Below, piece by piece: positions 41,062 through 50,634 of a DNA stretch of 64,000 bases. This DNA comes from Vulcanimicrobiota bacterium. Lineage in GTDB: Bacteria > Vulcanimicrobiota > Vulcanimicrobiia > Vulcanimicrobiales > Vulcanimicrobiaceae. The stretch covers positions 1,708,192-1,772,191 of the forward strand of contig PLJL01000004.1 in NCBI GenBank assembly GCA_003140215.1, read 5' to 3'. Each line of letters opens with the position of its first letter. Position 1 is the first letter of the stretch. Made by a program: the position numbers and the translations under genes. A model generated the notes under the pieces. The model saw only the letters and a program-made list of their open reading frames with translations, did not search any database and was not told the DNA's origin.

Positions 41062-43746
41062 TCAACTCGGGGGGCCGATGCGGACCTCGACGAGGTTGTC
41101 GGGGTGGAAGTAGGTCTGCGCCGCACGCTGCACGTCGGCTGCGGTGATGGCGGCGTAGCGGTCGGCGAGCTTGGCGTAGTACGACGGGGCGAGGTCGTCG
41201 AGCCCGATGCGTAGCAGGTCGCCGGCGATCGCGGAGGTAGCCTGCTCGGCGTTGAGCTGCGTCGCGACGACGCGTGTCTTGGCGCGCGCGAGCTCGTCGG
41301 CGCTGACCGGCTCGGTCTGCATGCGGCGCAGCTCGGCGCGTACCAGCGACTCGGCCGCGGCGATCTTGGACGGAACGGCGCTGAACGAAACGGTGAACGT
41401 GCCGCGGTCGCGATCGGCTTCGAGCGAGCTGGCCGCGCCGTAGACGAGACCGCGGCGTTCGCGGACCTCGCGGAACAGCCGGGACTCCAGCGATCCGTTC
41501 CCGCCGTAGATGGCGTTGGCCAGGGTCAACGCGTCGTAGTCGGCGGAGCCGCGCGCGAGCGCGGGGGCGCCGAGCTCGACGGTGACGTCCAACGATGCCG
41601 TGGTGACTACGCGCGTCTGCGGCGCGGGGAGCGGGATGGGCGGCAGGTGCAGGTCGGGCGCTGCGCCGCTGGCGGTCCAGTCGCCGAAGCGCGCCGCCAC
41701 CTCGCGCGCGACCTCCGCCGGATCGACGTCGCCGACGACGACGAGCGTGGTGAGGTCGGGGCGCACGTATTGCAGGTGATACGCCTTGACGTCGTCGAGC
41801 GTGACCGCGCCGATCGATTGTTCCGTCGGGACGCGCAATGCCGGGTCGCCGGCCGGATAGAGTGCCGCGTCGAACTGCCGCTGGGCCTCGAAGCCGGCTT
41901 GCAGCGCGCGCCGGCCGGTGAAACCCGCCATCTGCGACTTCACCAGCGCGAACTTGTCGGGTGGCAGCAACGGGTGCCGCACGTCGTCCGCGAGGGCGTC
42001 GAGCAACGCCGTGAAATCACGCGCCCGCCCGTGCGCCGAAAACGACAGCCCGAAGGAGAGGTCGGCGGCGCGGTCGTCGGCGAGCTTGCGCTGCGCGTCG
42101 TAATCGTACTTGGCGCTGCCCCAGTCCATGAGCGCCGAGGTCAGCTCGCCCAAGCCTTCTTTGCCGCGCGGGTCGGAGGCCGGTGACGTGCGGACGAGTC
42201 CGTGGACGAAAACCGTCGGATTGGTCGCGATGCGTTGCACCAACAGCCGCAAGCCGTTGGGCAACGTCAGGATGACGGGATCGACGGCGCTGCGCAGCGC
42301 GAGCGGCTTTGCCAACGCCGTGCGCATCCAGGCCGGCTGCACGAGCGGACCGCTCGAGACGCGGTCCCCGAACTTGTCGGTGACCGACGACGTCACGTTG
42401 TCCGGCGGTTGCCCCTTCTCGGAATCCGAGGTCGTCGGCTCGAGCACCGCGACGACGCTGGCCTTGGCGTAGACGCGGCGTGCGACCGCGGTGGCTTCGT
42501 CGCGGGTGATCACACCGTAGAGCGCTTCGAATTGCGACGGGTCGGTGTCGCCCGGAAAAACCATGTTCGAGCCGACCGCGTCGCCGAGTCCGACGATCGA
42601 GTCGCGTGCGTAGATCATCGAAGCGAGCTGGGAGCGTTTGGAGGCGTCGAACAGATCGCGGTCCAGACCTTTGGCGAGGGCCTCCGCCATGCTCTTCTCG
42701 TACGCTGCGCGCACCTCCGAGGGCGTGTGCCCGGGCGCGACCACGAGCATGACGTGAATGACCGAAGCCCGGCGATCCTCGAGCGGGTTGGGGTTGTAGG
42801 CGAGAACCAACCCGCGCTCGACCAGGGCCCGAAACGGTCCGCGCGGGTTGAACAGCGCGCCGAGCGCGATGTCGTTGCGCACCTGATCGTGCTCGTACGG
42901 TTTCGCGTTGCCCGGGGCGGCATACGCCTCATCGACCATCGTGTACGGAAAGCTCGCGCGATCGGTGTAGGTAGCTCCCGCGGCGGGCTTGAGGGGGTAC
43001 GTGCGGCGCGCCGGGAGCGGCGCGGCGGCGATGGCCCCGAACCAGCGCTCGCACTGCGCGAACACGTCGGCCGAACGCACGTCGCCGGTGACCACGAGCG
43101 TTGCGTTGTTGGGACGGTACCAGGCGTCGTAGTAGCGCCGCAGATCGGCGACGGTCGCCCGTTCGATGTCCGCCTTCACGCCCAGCGCCGTCGCGCCCAG
43201 ACGCGAACCCGGATAGACGCGCTGGTTCACCGCAAAGATGAAGGCGCTCACCGGATTGCTGTGCTTTTGCGCGTACTCCTCGAGGACCGCGCCGCGCTCG
43301 AGGTTCCAGTCGGCGGGATCGAGCTTGAGCCCGCGCATCCGGTCGGCCTCGAGATGGAGGATCGTTTCGACCCGATCCGCCGGCACGACGAAGTAAAATT
43401 GCGTCAGCTCGTTCTCGGTCTCGGCATTGACCTCGGCGCCCAGGCGAGCGGTCATGTCGTCGAGGCCGGCGCTGCTGAGGTCGTGCGTGCCGCGGAACAT
43501 CATGTGTTCGAGGGCGTGTGCGAGTCCGGTTTTTCCGGGCGTCTCGTCGAGCGCACCGAAGCGGTACCATAGGTGGACCTGGGCGACCGGCGCGGCGTGA
43601 TCTTCGATCACCACCACCTTCAAGCCGTTCGCGAGCGTATGCGTCTGCGGCGCCGGCGGCGTGGCCGCGGCTTGGGCGGCGGGAGCGAGCGGCGAACACA
43701 GGAGCAGCGCAACGGCCAGCGCGGCGGCAAGGCGGCGGATCGGCAT
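41062..43746 (-). CDS. M16-family zinc protease, two-domain, exported (paralogue)
   Basis: 894 residues with a signal peptide (cleavage near AQAAA, residue 27). HALEH (His77, Glu80, His81) is the zinc motif, with EVNAETENELTQFYF following. The C-terminal M16 half lacks the motif. It is closely similar along its length to the protein at 18700-21390, including FRGT, VVTGDV and FHPDNLVEVR stretches, so the pair arose by duplication. Unlike its paralogue it is not next to efflux genes. It probably degrades peptides outside the cytoplasm. Confidence 0.92.
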   Translation of the reverse strand: MPIRRLAAALAVALLLCSPLAPAAQAAATPPAPQTHTLANGLKVVVIEDHAAPVAQVHLWYRFGALDETPGKTGLAHALEHMMFRGTHDLSSAGLDDMTARLGAEVNAETENELTQFYFVVPADRVETILHLEADRMRGLKLDPADWNLERGAVLEEYAQKHSNPVSAFIFAVNQRVYPGSRLGATALGVKADIERATVADLRRYYDAWYRPNNATLVVTGDVRSADVFAQCERWFGAIAAAPLPARRTYPLKPAAGATYTDRASFPYTMVDEAYAAPGNAKPYEHDQVRNDIALGALFNPRGPFRALVERGLVLAYNPNPLEDRRASVIHVMLVVAPGHTPSEVRAAYEKSMAEALAKGLDRDLFDASKRSQLASMIYARDSIVGLGDAVGSNMVFPGDTDPSQFEALYGVITRDEATAVARRVYAKASVVAVLEPTTSDSEKGQPPDNVTSSVTDKFGDRVSSGPLVQPAWMRTALAKPLALRSAVDPVILTLPNGLRLLVQRIATNPTVFVHGLVRTSPASDPRGKEGLGELTSALMDWGSAKYDYDAQRKLADDRAADLSFGLSFSAHGRARDFTALLDALADDVRHPLLPPDKFALVKSQMAGFTGRRALQAGFEAQRQFDAALYPAGDPALRVPTEQSIGAVTLDDVKAYHLQYVRPDLTTLVVVGDVDPAEVAREVAARFGDWTASGAAPDLHLPPIPLPAPQTRVVTTASLDVTVELGAPALARGSADYDALTLANAIYGGNGSLESRLFREVRERRGLVYGAASSLEADRDRGTFTVSFSAVPSKIAAAESLVRAELRRMQTEPVSADELARAKTRVVATQLNAEQATSAIAGDLLRIGLDDLAPSYYAKLADRYAAITAADVQRAAQTYFHPDNLVEVRIGPPS

Positions 43747-43860
43747 ATCCCCGTCTACTTAGCGGACAGGCTCACGGTTCCATGGGTGCGGTGGCGGCCC
43801 GTCGTCAGGGTTGCTTGGGACCGGCGCGAACCTCGACGAGGTAGGTCCCCCTCGTGCCGC

Positions 43861-44727
43861 TTAGCCGCCGGACGGCGTGAAGCCCGCCGCCGCGTAGGCC
43901 GCGGCGGTCCGCAGAATCGTGCGGCATGGTGCCAGGCCGATGAGCTCGCTGCGCCGGATGGCGACTCCCGCGCGCGCGGCGGCGCGGCGCACCAGCTCAG
44001 TCACTCGATACAACGGCACCGCATCGACGTCGGTGAGGTTGCACGAGACTTGGACGCGGTCGCTATCCAGCCGCAGGCCCAAGCACTTGAGCGTTCGCAG
44101 GCCGCCGCCGGTAGCGCGCAGGCCGGCCGCGATTCGCTTGGCCAGCGCGAGATCGCCGCTCGCGAGCTCGACGTTGTAGGCAATGAGCAACCTGCGCGCG
44201 CCGATCGCGATCGCGCCGGCGCTGGCGTGGACGGCGTCGCCGTAGTCGAAGCGCCAGCGCCCGCCCGCGGCGAGCCGCTCGGCGAGCCCCTCGAACTCAC
44301 CGCGGCGAACGTCGGCGAGATGCTCGCGGTGCGGCGCCGCGGCCGCGGCCCCGTACAGGTACGAGGGGATGCCCAGCTCGCGCCAGATCCGGCCCGCGGC
44401 GCGGTGCGCGAGCGTGACCGCTTCGTCGAGCGTGGCGTCGCCGAGCGGAACGAACGGTAGCACGTCGAGCGCGCCGATGCGCGGGTGCGCGCCGCGATGG
44501 CGACGCAGGTCGATCCGATCGTGCGCCGCGCGCGCCAGTGCGACCGCCGCGGCGACCACCTGCGCGGCACTGCCGACCGCGGTGATCACGCTGCGGTGGT
44601 GGACGGGATCGCTGGTGCGGTGGACGACCCGCGCGCCCGCGGCCTGCATAGCGTCGGCGCACGCCTCGATCACCGTCGGGTCACGTCCCTCGCTGAGGTT
44701 GGGGACGATCTCGAACGCGTGTGTCAC
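43861..44727 (-). CDS. glutamate formiminotransferase
   Basis: 288 residues from a GTG at 44727, which overlaps the preceding stop as GTGA. The protein starts FEIVPNLSEGRDP, the family signature, and has HHRSVITAVG near 42-51, HPRIGALDVLPFVPL near 80-94 and YNVELASGDLALAKRIAAGLR in the second half. It moves the formimino group from formiminoglutamate to tetrahydrofolate in histidine breakdown. The cyclodeaminase half of the two-domain enzyme and other hut genes are not in the window, so an alternative one-carbon role is possible. Confidence 0.88.
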   Translation of the reverse strand: MTHAFEIVPNLSEGRDPTVIEACADAMQAAGARVVHRTSDPVHHRSVITAVGSAAQVVAAAVALARAAHDRIDLRRHRGAHPRIGALDVLPFVPLGDATLDEAVTLAHRAAGRIWRELGIPSYLYGAAAAAPHREHLADVRRGEFEGLAERLAAGGRWRFDYGDAVHASAGAIAIGARRLLIAYNVELASGDLALAKRIAAGLRATGGGLRTLKCLGLRLDSDRVQVSCNLTDVDAVPLYRVTELVRRAAARAGVAIRRSELIGLAPCRTILRTAAAYAAAGFTPSGG

Positions 44728-45176
44728 TTGACGATGTCGGCACCCCAGCCGCTGTACTCGCCGTGATAGTGCCGAGCGACGGCATCGAAATATCGGCGGG
44801 CGCGCCGCGCATGCTCCAGCGAGGGTGCGGCTCGGTCGGTCGCGACGAGCCAATAGCGCGTTTCCTTTCGCCCGTCGGGCAGCTTGCCCAGCGGCAGTTG
44901 CACCGACGCGCCATAGCCGGCCGATCGCAATTGGCGCGCCGCCGTTTCGGCGTCGCTGCGTGACGGGATGTAGAGGCTGTAGAGCACGCGCGCGGGCTTG
45001 TTGACGTCCGAGCCCGCGGCGACCAGTTCCCGAACGATCTCTCGGTCGAAGGCATCGGGATCGTCCGGGAGGCGTTTAATCTCCCCCGTCGTTTGGGTGC
45101 AAGCGGTGACGCTCAGCGCGATTGCGACCAGCGCGGCGCGTCGCGATACCCGCAATCCCTCACCGCAGATAGGCAT
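44724..45176 (-). CDS. RraB-domain lipoprotein
   Basis: 150 residues from the ATG at 45176; a TTG at 45155 would also give the same signal. A lipoprotein signal ends in the lipobox LSVTAC. The mature part (about 35-150) matches the RraB/ribonuclease E inhibitor fold: FDREIVRELVAAGSDVNKP, YSLYIPSRSDAETAARQLRS and YHGEYSGWGAD at the end. RraB is normally a cytoplasmic regulator of RNase E; an exported lipid-anchored version cannot do that, so this member must have another role. It overlaps both neighbours by a few bases. Confidence 0.75.
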   Translation of the reverse strand: MPICGEGLRVSRRAALVAIALSVTACTQTTGEIKRLPDDPDAFDREIVRELVAAGSDVNKPARVLYSLYIPSRSDAETAARQLRSAGYGASVQLPLGKLPDGRKETRYWLVATDRAAPSLEHARRARRYFDAVARHYHGEYSGWGADIVK

Positions 45177-47037
45177 CGATCGGCTCGTCGGGATGCGGGG
45201 GTTCGGCGCGGCCACCCAGATTGTCGCGCAAGAACGCTTCCACGGCGGCGTTGAAGCGCTTGTTGTTCTCGGGACGGACGAAGCCGTGGCCCTCGTCCTC
45301 GAAAACGACGTACGTCACGGCTTGGCCGTTGCCGCGCATCGCCGCGACGATCTGATCCGACTCGGCGATCTTGACGCGCGGATCGTTGGCGCCTTGCCCG
45401 ATCAGCAGCGGTGCCCGGATCGCGTCGGCCCGGTGAAGCGGCGATTGCGCTGCGAGAAACGCCGCGCTGTCGCCCATACGGCGCGTGAACGTTGCGCGTC
45501 CGGTCTCCCAGTACGGCGGGATCGAGCCGAGCAGGGTGTTGAGGTTGGACGGGCCGACGATGTCGACTCCACAGGCGAATGCGTCCGGCGCGAAGGCCAG
45601 CGCCGCCAAGGTCGCGTAGCCGCCGTACGAACCGCCCATGATCCCGACGCGCGCCGGGTCGGCGATCCCGCGTTCCACCAGCCACGCCTTCGCGTCGAGG
45701 AGATCGGTGTGCATCGCGCCGGCCCATTCGCGGTCGCCGGCGTTGAGGTGCGCTTTGCCGTAGCCGGTCGAACCGCGGAAGTTCGGCTGCAGCACCGCGT
45801 ACCCGCGATTGGCGAGCCACTGCACGTTGCCGTTGTATCCCCACACGTCCCGGTTCCACGGTCCGCCGTGGACGAGCACGATCGCGGGCAGTCCCCGCGG
45901 TTCGACCCCGAACGGCGTGGTGAGATAGCCGTGAATCGTCAATCCGTCGCGCGCCGCGTACCGTATCGGCTCCATCGTGCCGAGCCGGTAGGCGTCGAGC
46001 GCAGGCCGCGTCGCGAACAGTTTGGTGGCCCGTCGCGTGGTGCGGTCGTAGCTCCAGAACGACACGGACCCCACGTCGATGACCGAACCGATGAGCCAGG
46101 TGCGTTCGTCGCGGTCGATCGACGTGACGCTGAGGTCGCCGGGGATTTGCTCCGCCAGCGACGTAAAGTCCGGCGCATAGGCAGGGTCGAGCACGATCCA
46201 TTCGACGCGATCCCGCACCACGGACAGGGCGAACGGCTGTTTCGTGCGCGGCGAGAAGACGACGTTGGACACGTCGAACTGGGGATCGCCCGCGACGTCA
46301 CGCCGCGTTCCGGTCGCCACGTCGTAGCCGACCAGCCGCGCGGCATTCGCGCCGGCGCTGGTTATCACCAGCAGCGCGTCGCCCTCGGCGCTAAAACCGA
46401 CGGGTTGGGGCGGCCCGTCGTCGGGGTGAAACGTTGCCAGCGAACGCCAGGGAGCGCCCGCGTCGTCGCGCACGAGGAGTTCAGAGCTCGCGTCGGGGTG
46501 CTGCACGACGCCGCCGCGCACGACCATGCGCGCATCCTCGACGAAGGCGCCGATGGTCCCGGGGTTCTCCGTGTCGAGCGCCGTCTCGCCGGTACGCGGG
46601 TCGAGGCGATAGACGTCGAACAGCGTGGCGTCGCGGTGGTTCGCCGTGATCAGCATTTGGTCGGGGCGCCACGGGTCGAGCGCTTGCACGTCGACGCGCG
46701 CCCCCGGGTACGGCGTCAGGTCGGTGGGCTCGGCCCCGCCTTGCGGATCGGCCGCGAACAAATGGAAGTTCTCGTCGCCGGCCGAGTCTTGCAGAAACAA
46801 CACGCGAGCACCGTCAGGCGACCAGAAGGCCTCGCGAATAGGGCGCTTGGGATCGACCGCGACGACGCGGTCGTCGGCGGCGCCGATGGTACGCACCCAC
46901 ACCGCGAGCGTTCCGCCCGACGGCGCGAGGTACGTGATGCGCGTCCCGTCGGGCGAGAGCGACGGCCCAGCTTTTTCGGGATAACTGAACAGCACGTCGC
47001 GTGGGATGAGCTCGACCGAAGACACCCTGCCGATCAT
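45160..47037 (-). CDS. S9-family prolyl oligopeptidase
   Basis: 625 residues, no signal peptide. The first 370 residues form a WD/propeller-like lid with repeated SPDG motifs. The alpha/beta-hydrolase domain follows: oxyanion VHGGPWNRD, catalytic Ser in GGSYGGYA (about residue 459), Asp in QGANDPRV and His in EDEGHGFV. Enzymes of this type (acylaminoacyl- or dipeptidyl-peptidase like) cut short peptides. It lies between radA and the RraB-domain gene on the same strand. Confidence 0.92.
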   Translation of the reverse strand: MIGRVSSVELIPRDVLFSYPEKAGPSLSPDGTRITYLAPSGGTLAVWVRTIGAADDRVVAVDPKRPIREAFWSPDGARVLFLQDSAGDENFHLFAADPQGGAEPTDLTPYPGARVDVQALDPWRPDQMLITANHRDATLFDVYRLDPRTGETALDTENPGTIGAFVEDARMVVRGGVVQHPDASSELLVRDDAGAPWRSLATFHPDDGPPQPVGFSAEGDALLVITSAGANAARLVGYDVATGTRRDVAGDPQFDVSNVVFSPRTKQPFALSVVRDRVEWIVLDPAYAPDFTSLAEQIPGDLSVTSIDRDERTWLIGSVIDVGSVSFWSYDRTTRRATKLFATRPALDAYRLGTMEPIRYAARDGLTIHGYLTTPFGVEPRGLPAIVLVHGGPWNRDVWGYNGNVQWLANRGYAVLQPNFRGSTGYGKAHLNAGDREWAGAMHTDLLDAKAWLVERGIADPARVGIMGGSYGGYATLAALAFAPDAFACGVDIVGPSNLNTLLGSIPPYWETGRATFTRRMGDSAAFLAAQSPLHRADAIRAPLLIGQGANDPRVKIAESDQIVAAMRGNGQAVTYVVFEDEGHGFVRPENNKRFNAAVEAFLRDNLGGRAEPPHPDEPIDAYLR

Positions 47038-47081
47038 GCCGCGCGGCGGCGGCCGGCTCCTCGCGCTGCGCCCAAACGCGC

Positions 47082-48404
47082 TTAGTCGAACGCCAGGCGG
47101 ATCGCCGCGGCGAGGTCGCGCGCACCTTCGGGCGTCACCAGCCGGCCGAAGCCGAGCTTCGTCGCTTCCGCCGCTCGGCGCGCCGGCTGCGAGACGTTGC
47201 GAACTTCGCCCGACAGGCCGAGCTCGCCGAAGGCGACGGTACCGGCTGCGAGCGCGACGTCGCGATGCGCCGACGCGATCGCCAGCGCGATGCCGAGGTC
47301 GGCGCCGGTTTCGGAGATCCGCAAGCCGCCCGCTACCGAGCAGTAGACGTCGTGGCCGCCGAGCTGCAGCCCGGCCCGGCGTTCAAGGATCGCGATGATC
47401 ATCGCCATGCGCGCGGCGTCGACGTTGGCGGCAAGACGGCGTGGCGTCCCGTACGCGGCCTCGCCGACGAGGGCCTGAATCTCGACGAGCACGGGCCGCA
47501 TGCCGACCAAGGTCGCGACGACGCAGGTTCCGCTGGGCCGCGGGCCGCGGCCGTGCAGAAACAGCGCTGAGGGATCGGCGACCTCGTGCAGGCCGCGGTC
47601 GTCCATCGAGAAGACGCAGATCTCGTCGATTCCGCCGAAGCGATTCTTGTACGCGCGCACGATGCGGTACTCGCCGGACTGGTCGCCCTCGAAGTACAGC
47701 ACGGTGTCGACGAGGTGCTCGAGCAGTCGCGGCCCGGCGATCGCACCGTCCTTGGTGACGTGGCCGACCAGAAACGTCGCGCAGCCGGTGCGCTTGGCGA
47801 ACTCCATGAGCACCTGCGTGCAGTCGCGCACCTGCGCGACGCTGCCGGCGAACGACTCCACCTCGGGCAACCACATCGTTTGGATCGAGTCGACGACGAG
47901 CACGTCGGGCAGCTCGCGTTCGAGCGCCTCGATGATCGCGCGCAAATTCGTCTCCGCAAAGACGAGCAGCGACTCCGACGCGCCGACGCGCTGGGCGCGC
48001 AGCTTGGTCTGGGCCGCCGACTCCTCACCGCACACGTAGACCGCGCGCGAACCGTCGCGGGCCAACTTCGTCGCGAGTTGCAGCAGCAGCGTCGACTTGC
48101 CCGCGCCGGGCGGACCTCCCAGCAGCACCAGGCTCCCAGGCACGATCCCGCCGCCGAGCAACGCGTCGAACTCGGCCATCCCGGTGCGGCGGCGCGCGAC
48201 TCGCGTATCGTCGATCGTTGCCAAAGGCACCGGCCCGGTGCTGCGCAGGGGCGCGACCGCGCGGCCTTGCGCGCCCTTCGCGGGCTTGACCACCGGTGCG
48301 TCCTCGAACGTGTTCCACGCCTCGCACGACGGACACCGCCCGAGCCAGCGCGCCGACTCGAACCCACACCCGGTGCAATAGAACGCCGATTTGGCCTTGG
48401 CCAC
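47082..48404 (-). CDS. radA: DNA repair protein RadA (Sms)
   Basis: 440 residues from a GTG at 48404; an open extension of 14 codons exists but the zinc finger normally sits at the very start. Zinc finger CTGC...CPSC is at about 9-28, Walker A GGPPGAGKSTLLLQL near 92-106, the RadA-specific KNRFGGIDE near 257-265, and a Lon-like C-terminal domain ends the chain. RadA is a RecA-like ATPase that processes recombination intermediates. It is divergent from cmk across 123 bp. Confidence 0.95.
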   Translation of the reverse strand: MAKAKSAFYCTGCGFESARWLGRCPSCEAWNTFEDAPVVKPAKGAQGRAVAPLRSTGPVPLATIDDTRVARRRTGMAEFDALLGGGIVPGSLVLLGGPPGAGKSTLLLQLATKLARDGSRAVYVCGEESAAQTKLRAQRVGASESLLVFAETNLRAIIEALERELPDVLVVDSIQTMWLPEVESFAGSVAQVRDCTQVLMEFAKRTGCATFLVGHVTKDGAIAGPRLLEHLVDTVLYFEGDQSGEYRIVRAYKNRFGGIDEICVFSMDDRGLHEVADPSALFLHGRGPRPSGTCVVATLVGMRPVLVEIQALVGEAAYGTPRRLAANVDAARMAMIIAILERRAGLQLGGHDVYCSVAGGLRISETGADLGIALAIASAHRDVALAAGTVAFGELGLSGEVRNVSQPARRAAEATKLGFGRLVTPEGARDLAAAIRLAFD

Positions 48405-48527
48405 GAGACGATCTTCGCGCACCGGTGTGCCAACTGCCTGGCCCACGCGTTAAAGGCGCGCGCGGGCCGCCATTGCCAGACGCGCACGCGGACCCTAGTG
48501 AGTTCGCGGAGAACGTGCCGACCCGGC

Positions 48528-49208
48528 ATGGAGAACAGCAACGTCGCCATTGACGGATTTTCGGCCGCGGGTAAGACAACCGCGGCACTGCTCTTGGCTT
48601 CCGAGCTGGGCTATCTCTACCTCGACACGGGAGCGATGTACCGGTCCGTTGCGTATCTCGCGCTGCGCAACGGCGTCGATCTCGACAATGAGACCGGGCT
48701 GGTTTCGATGCTCGCGCAGCACACGATCTCGATCGTTCCCGACGACGCGGCGACTGCCGGGTACCGGGTGCTCATCGACGGCCGCGGCACCGGCGAGCGG
48801 CTCTTCGACCCCGACGTTGCCGCGGCGGTGTCGACGGTCGCGGCGCGTCCGGCGATCCGGCGCGAGCTCGTTGGGCGCCAGCGTGCGATCGCGGCGCAGG
48901 GTCCGGTGGTGATGGCTGGGCGGGACATCGGTACGGTCGTCCTGTCTGACGCCCGCTACAAGTTCTTCCTCACGGCCTCGGTCGACGAACGCGCGCGGCG
49001 CCGTCAGGCCGAGTTCCGCGAGCGCGGTTTGGACGTCGCCCTCGACGACGTACAGGCGCAGATCGTCGAGCGCGACCGGCTCGACTCGACGCGTGCGATC
49101 TCTCCGTTGCGGGCCGCCGCCGACGCGATCACCATCGACTCGACCGACCTGCGTCCCGACGAGGTCGTCGCGCGGATGCGAGCCGCGATGGAACGCGCGC
49201 CGGCGTGA
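48528..49208 (+). CDS. cmk: cytidylate kinase
   Basis: 226 residues from the ATG at 48528. The P-loop is DGFSAAGKTT (a variant of the usual GPSGSGKST), followed by LDTGAMYRSVAYLA, a GRDIGTVV motif and RDRLDSTRAISPLRAAADA. It phosphorylates CMP and dCMP. Its stop overlaps the GTG of plsC (GTGA). The longer open frame to 47586 is antisense to radA and rejected. Confidence 0.94.
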   Translation: MENSNVAIDGFSAAGKTTAALLLASELGYLYLDTGAMYRSVAYLALRNGVDLDNETGLVSMLAQHTISIVPDDAATAGYRVLIDGRGTGERLFDPDVAAAVSTVAARPAIRRELVGRQRAIAAQGPVVMAGRDIGTVVLSDARYKFFLTASVDERARRRQAEFRERGLDVALDDVQAQIVERDRLDSTRAISPLRAAADAITIDSTDLRPDEVVARMRAAMERAPA

Positions 49209-49792
49209 CCTTCTACGCCTTCGCGAAGCTCGTCGTCGGGGGTATTTTGCGGATTGGTTTCCGGTTTCGCGTCGTGGGGGCCGAGAAGGTCCCTCGCACC
49301 GGCGGGCTGATCGTCGCCGCGAACCACATCTCGAACTTTGACCCGCCGATCCTGGGCGTCGCGATGCCGCGGCCGGTCTCGTACATGGCCAAGAAAGAGC
49401 TCTTCCCGATTCCGGTCCTACGGTGGATGCTGCCGCGCCTCAACGCCTTTCCGGTCGACCGGGCGGCCGGCGGAACGGCGGCGATCCGTGCCTCGCTGCG
49501 GATGTTGAAGGAAGGGCGCTGTGTCGGGATCTTCCCCGAGGGCGGCCGCAACCTGACCGGGACCAACGAGGAGAAGGCCGGCGCCGCGTTCCTCGCCGCG
49601 GCGTCCGGGGCGCCGGTCGTGCCGGCGGCGATCGTGGGGACCCGGCGGCTTCGGCCCTTCGGACGGGTGACGGTGATTTTCGGCGAGCCGCTGCACGTGG
49701 AACGGAACCGGCAGTCGGACGGAGCCGATCTGGAGAAGGGAGCGACGGAGATCATGCAGCGGATTCGCGCGCTCGAGGAGAGCAACCGGTGA
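49205..49792 (+). CDS. plsC: 1-acyl-sn-glycerol-3-phosphate acyltransferase
   Basis: 195 residues from a GTG. Acyltransferase motif I is ANHISNFDPP (NHxxxxD near 37-42), motif III FPEGGRN near 112-118 and motif IV VPAAIVGTRR near 139. An N-terminal hydrophobic stretch fits membrane attachment. It adds the second acyl chain in phospholipid synthesis. Four-base overlaps on both sides put it in the cmk-plsC-ispH operon. Confidence 0.94.
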   Translation: MTFYAFAKLVVGGILRIGFRFRVVGAEKVPRTGGLIVAANHISNFDPPILGVAMPRPVSYMAKKELFPIPVLRWMLPRLNAFPVDRAAGGTAAIRASLRMLKEGRCVGIFPEGGRNLTGTNEEKAGAAFLAAASGAPVVPAAIVGTRRLRPFGRVTVIFGEPLHVERNRQSDGADLEKGATEIMQRIRALEESNR

Positions 49793-50634
49793 TTATCAAG
49801 CGGGCGAAGACCCAGGGCTTCTGCTTCGGCGTCGCCATCACGGTCAAGAAGGCTGAGGAAGCGGTCGAGCGCCTCGGTGCCGGCGTGACGACGTTGGGGC
49901 ACGTCGTGCACAACCCGCAGATGGTGGCGTCCCTCGAAGCCAAGGGGCTCAAGAACGCCGCCTCGGTCGACGAGATCGACACCGAGGCGATGTTCGTGCG
50001 CGCGCACGGCCTGCCGGTCGAGGTGCTCGAGCGCGCCGAAGCGCGCGGGCTGACGATCATCGACGCGACCTGCCCGATGGTGACCAAGATTCACGTGCAG
50101 GCCGAGAAGCTGCGCGCGGAAGGCTACAAGATCGTCGTCGTCGGCGACCCGCATCACCCCGAGGTGAAAGGCACGCTCTCGCACGTCCCCGGCGCCTGGT
50201 GCATCACCACCGTCGAGGACATCGACGCGCTGCCGCGTGCCAGCCGCGTCGGCGTGGTCGTGCAGTCGACCTGGAACGGGCCCGGCTTCACCGACATCGT
50301 GCGCAAGCTCAGCGAGAAGTACTACGAAGTCCGCGCGATCAACACGATCTGCACCGATACCAAGAACCGCCAGAGCGAGGTCGAGACGCTCTCGCGCGAG
50401 GTCGACGTGATGGTGGTCGTAGGGGGCAAGACCTCGGCCAACACCAAGCACCTCGCCGAGCTGGCCGCGATCAACGGCGCCCGAGCCTACCACATCGAGG
50501 GGCCCGACGAGTTGCGCGCCGAGTGGTTCGCAGGTATCGGTACCGCGGGGCTGATGTCGGGCGCCTCGACGCCCGGCTGGCTGGTCGACCAGGTCTCGGA
50601 CCGGATGGATGAACTCGCCGGCAACTCTCGATAG
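49789..50634 (+). CDS. ispH: 4-hydroxy-3-methylbut-2-enyl diphosphate reductase
   Basis: 281 residues from a GTG overlapping the plsC stop. The three iron-sulphur cysteines are in GFCFGV (Cys12), DATCPMV and INTICTDT; the catalytic Glu-Thr region and SGASTPGWLV near the end are also typical. It makes IPP and DMAPP in the last MEP-pathway step. The polyprenyl synthase gene follows with an overlap. The open frame upstream of 49789 lies inside plsC. Confidence 0.95.
   Translation: MIIKRAKTQGFCFGVAITVKKAEEAVERLGAGVTTLGHVVHNPQMVASLEAKGLKNAASVDEIDTEAMFVRAHGLPVEVLERAEARGLTIIDATCPMVTKIHVQAEKLRAEGYKIVVVGDPHHPEVKGTLSHVPGAWCITTVEDIDALPRASRVGVVVQSTWNGPGFTDIVRKLSEKYYEVRAINTICTDTKNRQSEVETLSREVDVMVVVGGKTSANTKHLAELAAINGARAYHIEGPDELRAEWFAGIGTAGLMSGASTPGWLVDQVSDRMDELAGNSR

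Noticed and set aside
42202..43572. 456-codon open frame opposite the M16 gene
   Set aside because: Antisense shadow; the minus frame encodes the zinc protease.
43747..43860. Short gene between the M16 and formiminotransferase genes
   Set aside because: No frame with a start, adequate length and coding composition; it seems to be plain intergenic sequence.
44998..47085. 695-codon open frame on the plus strand
   Set aside because: Antisense shadow of the S9 peptidase and RraB-domain genes, whose own frames carry full family motifs.
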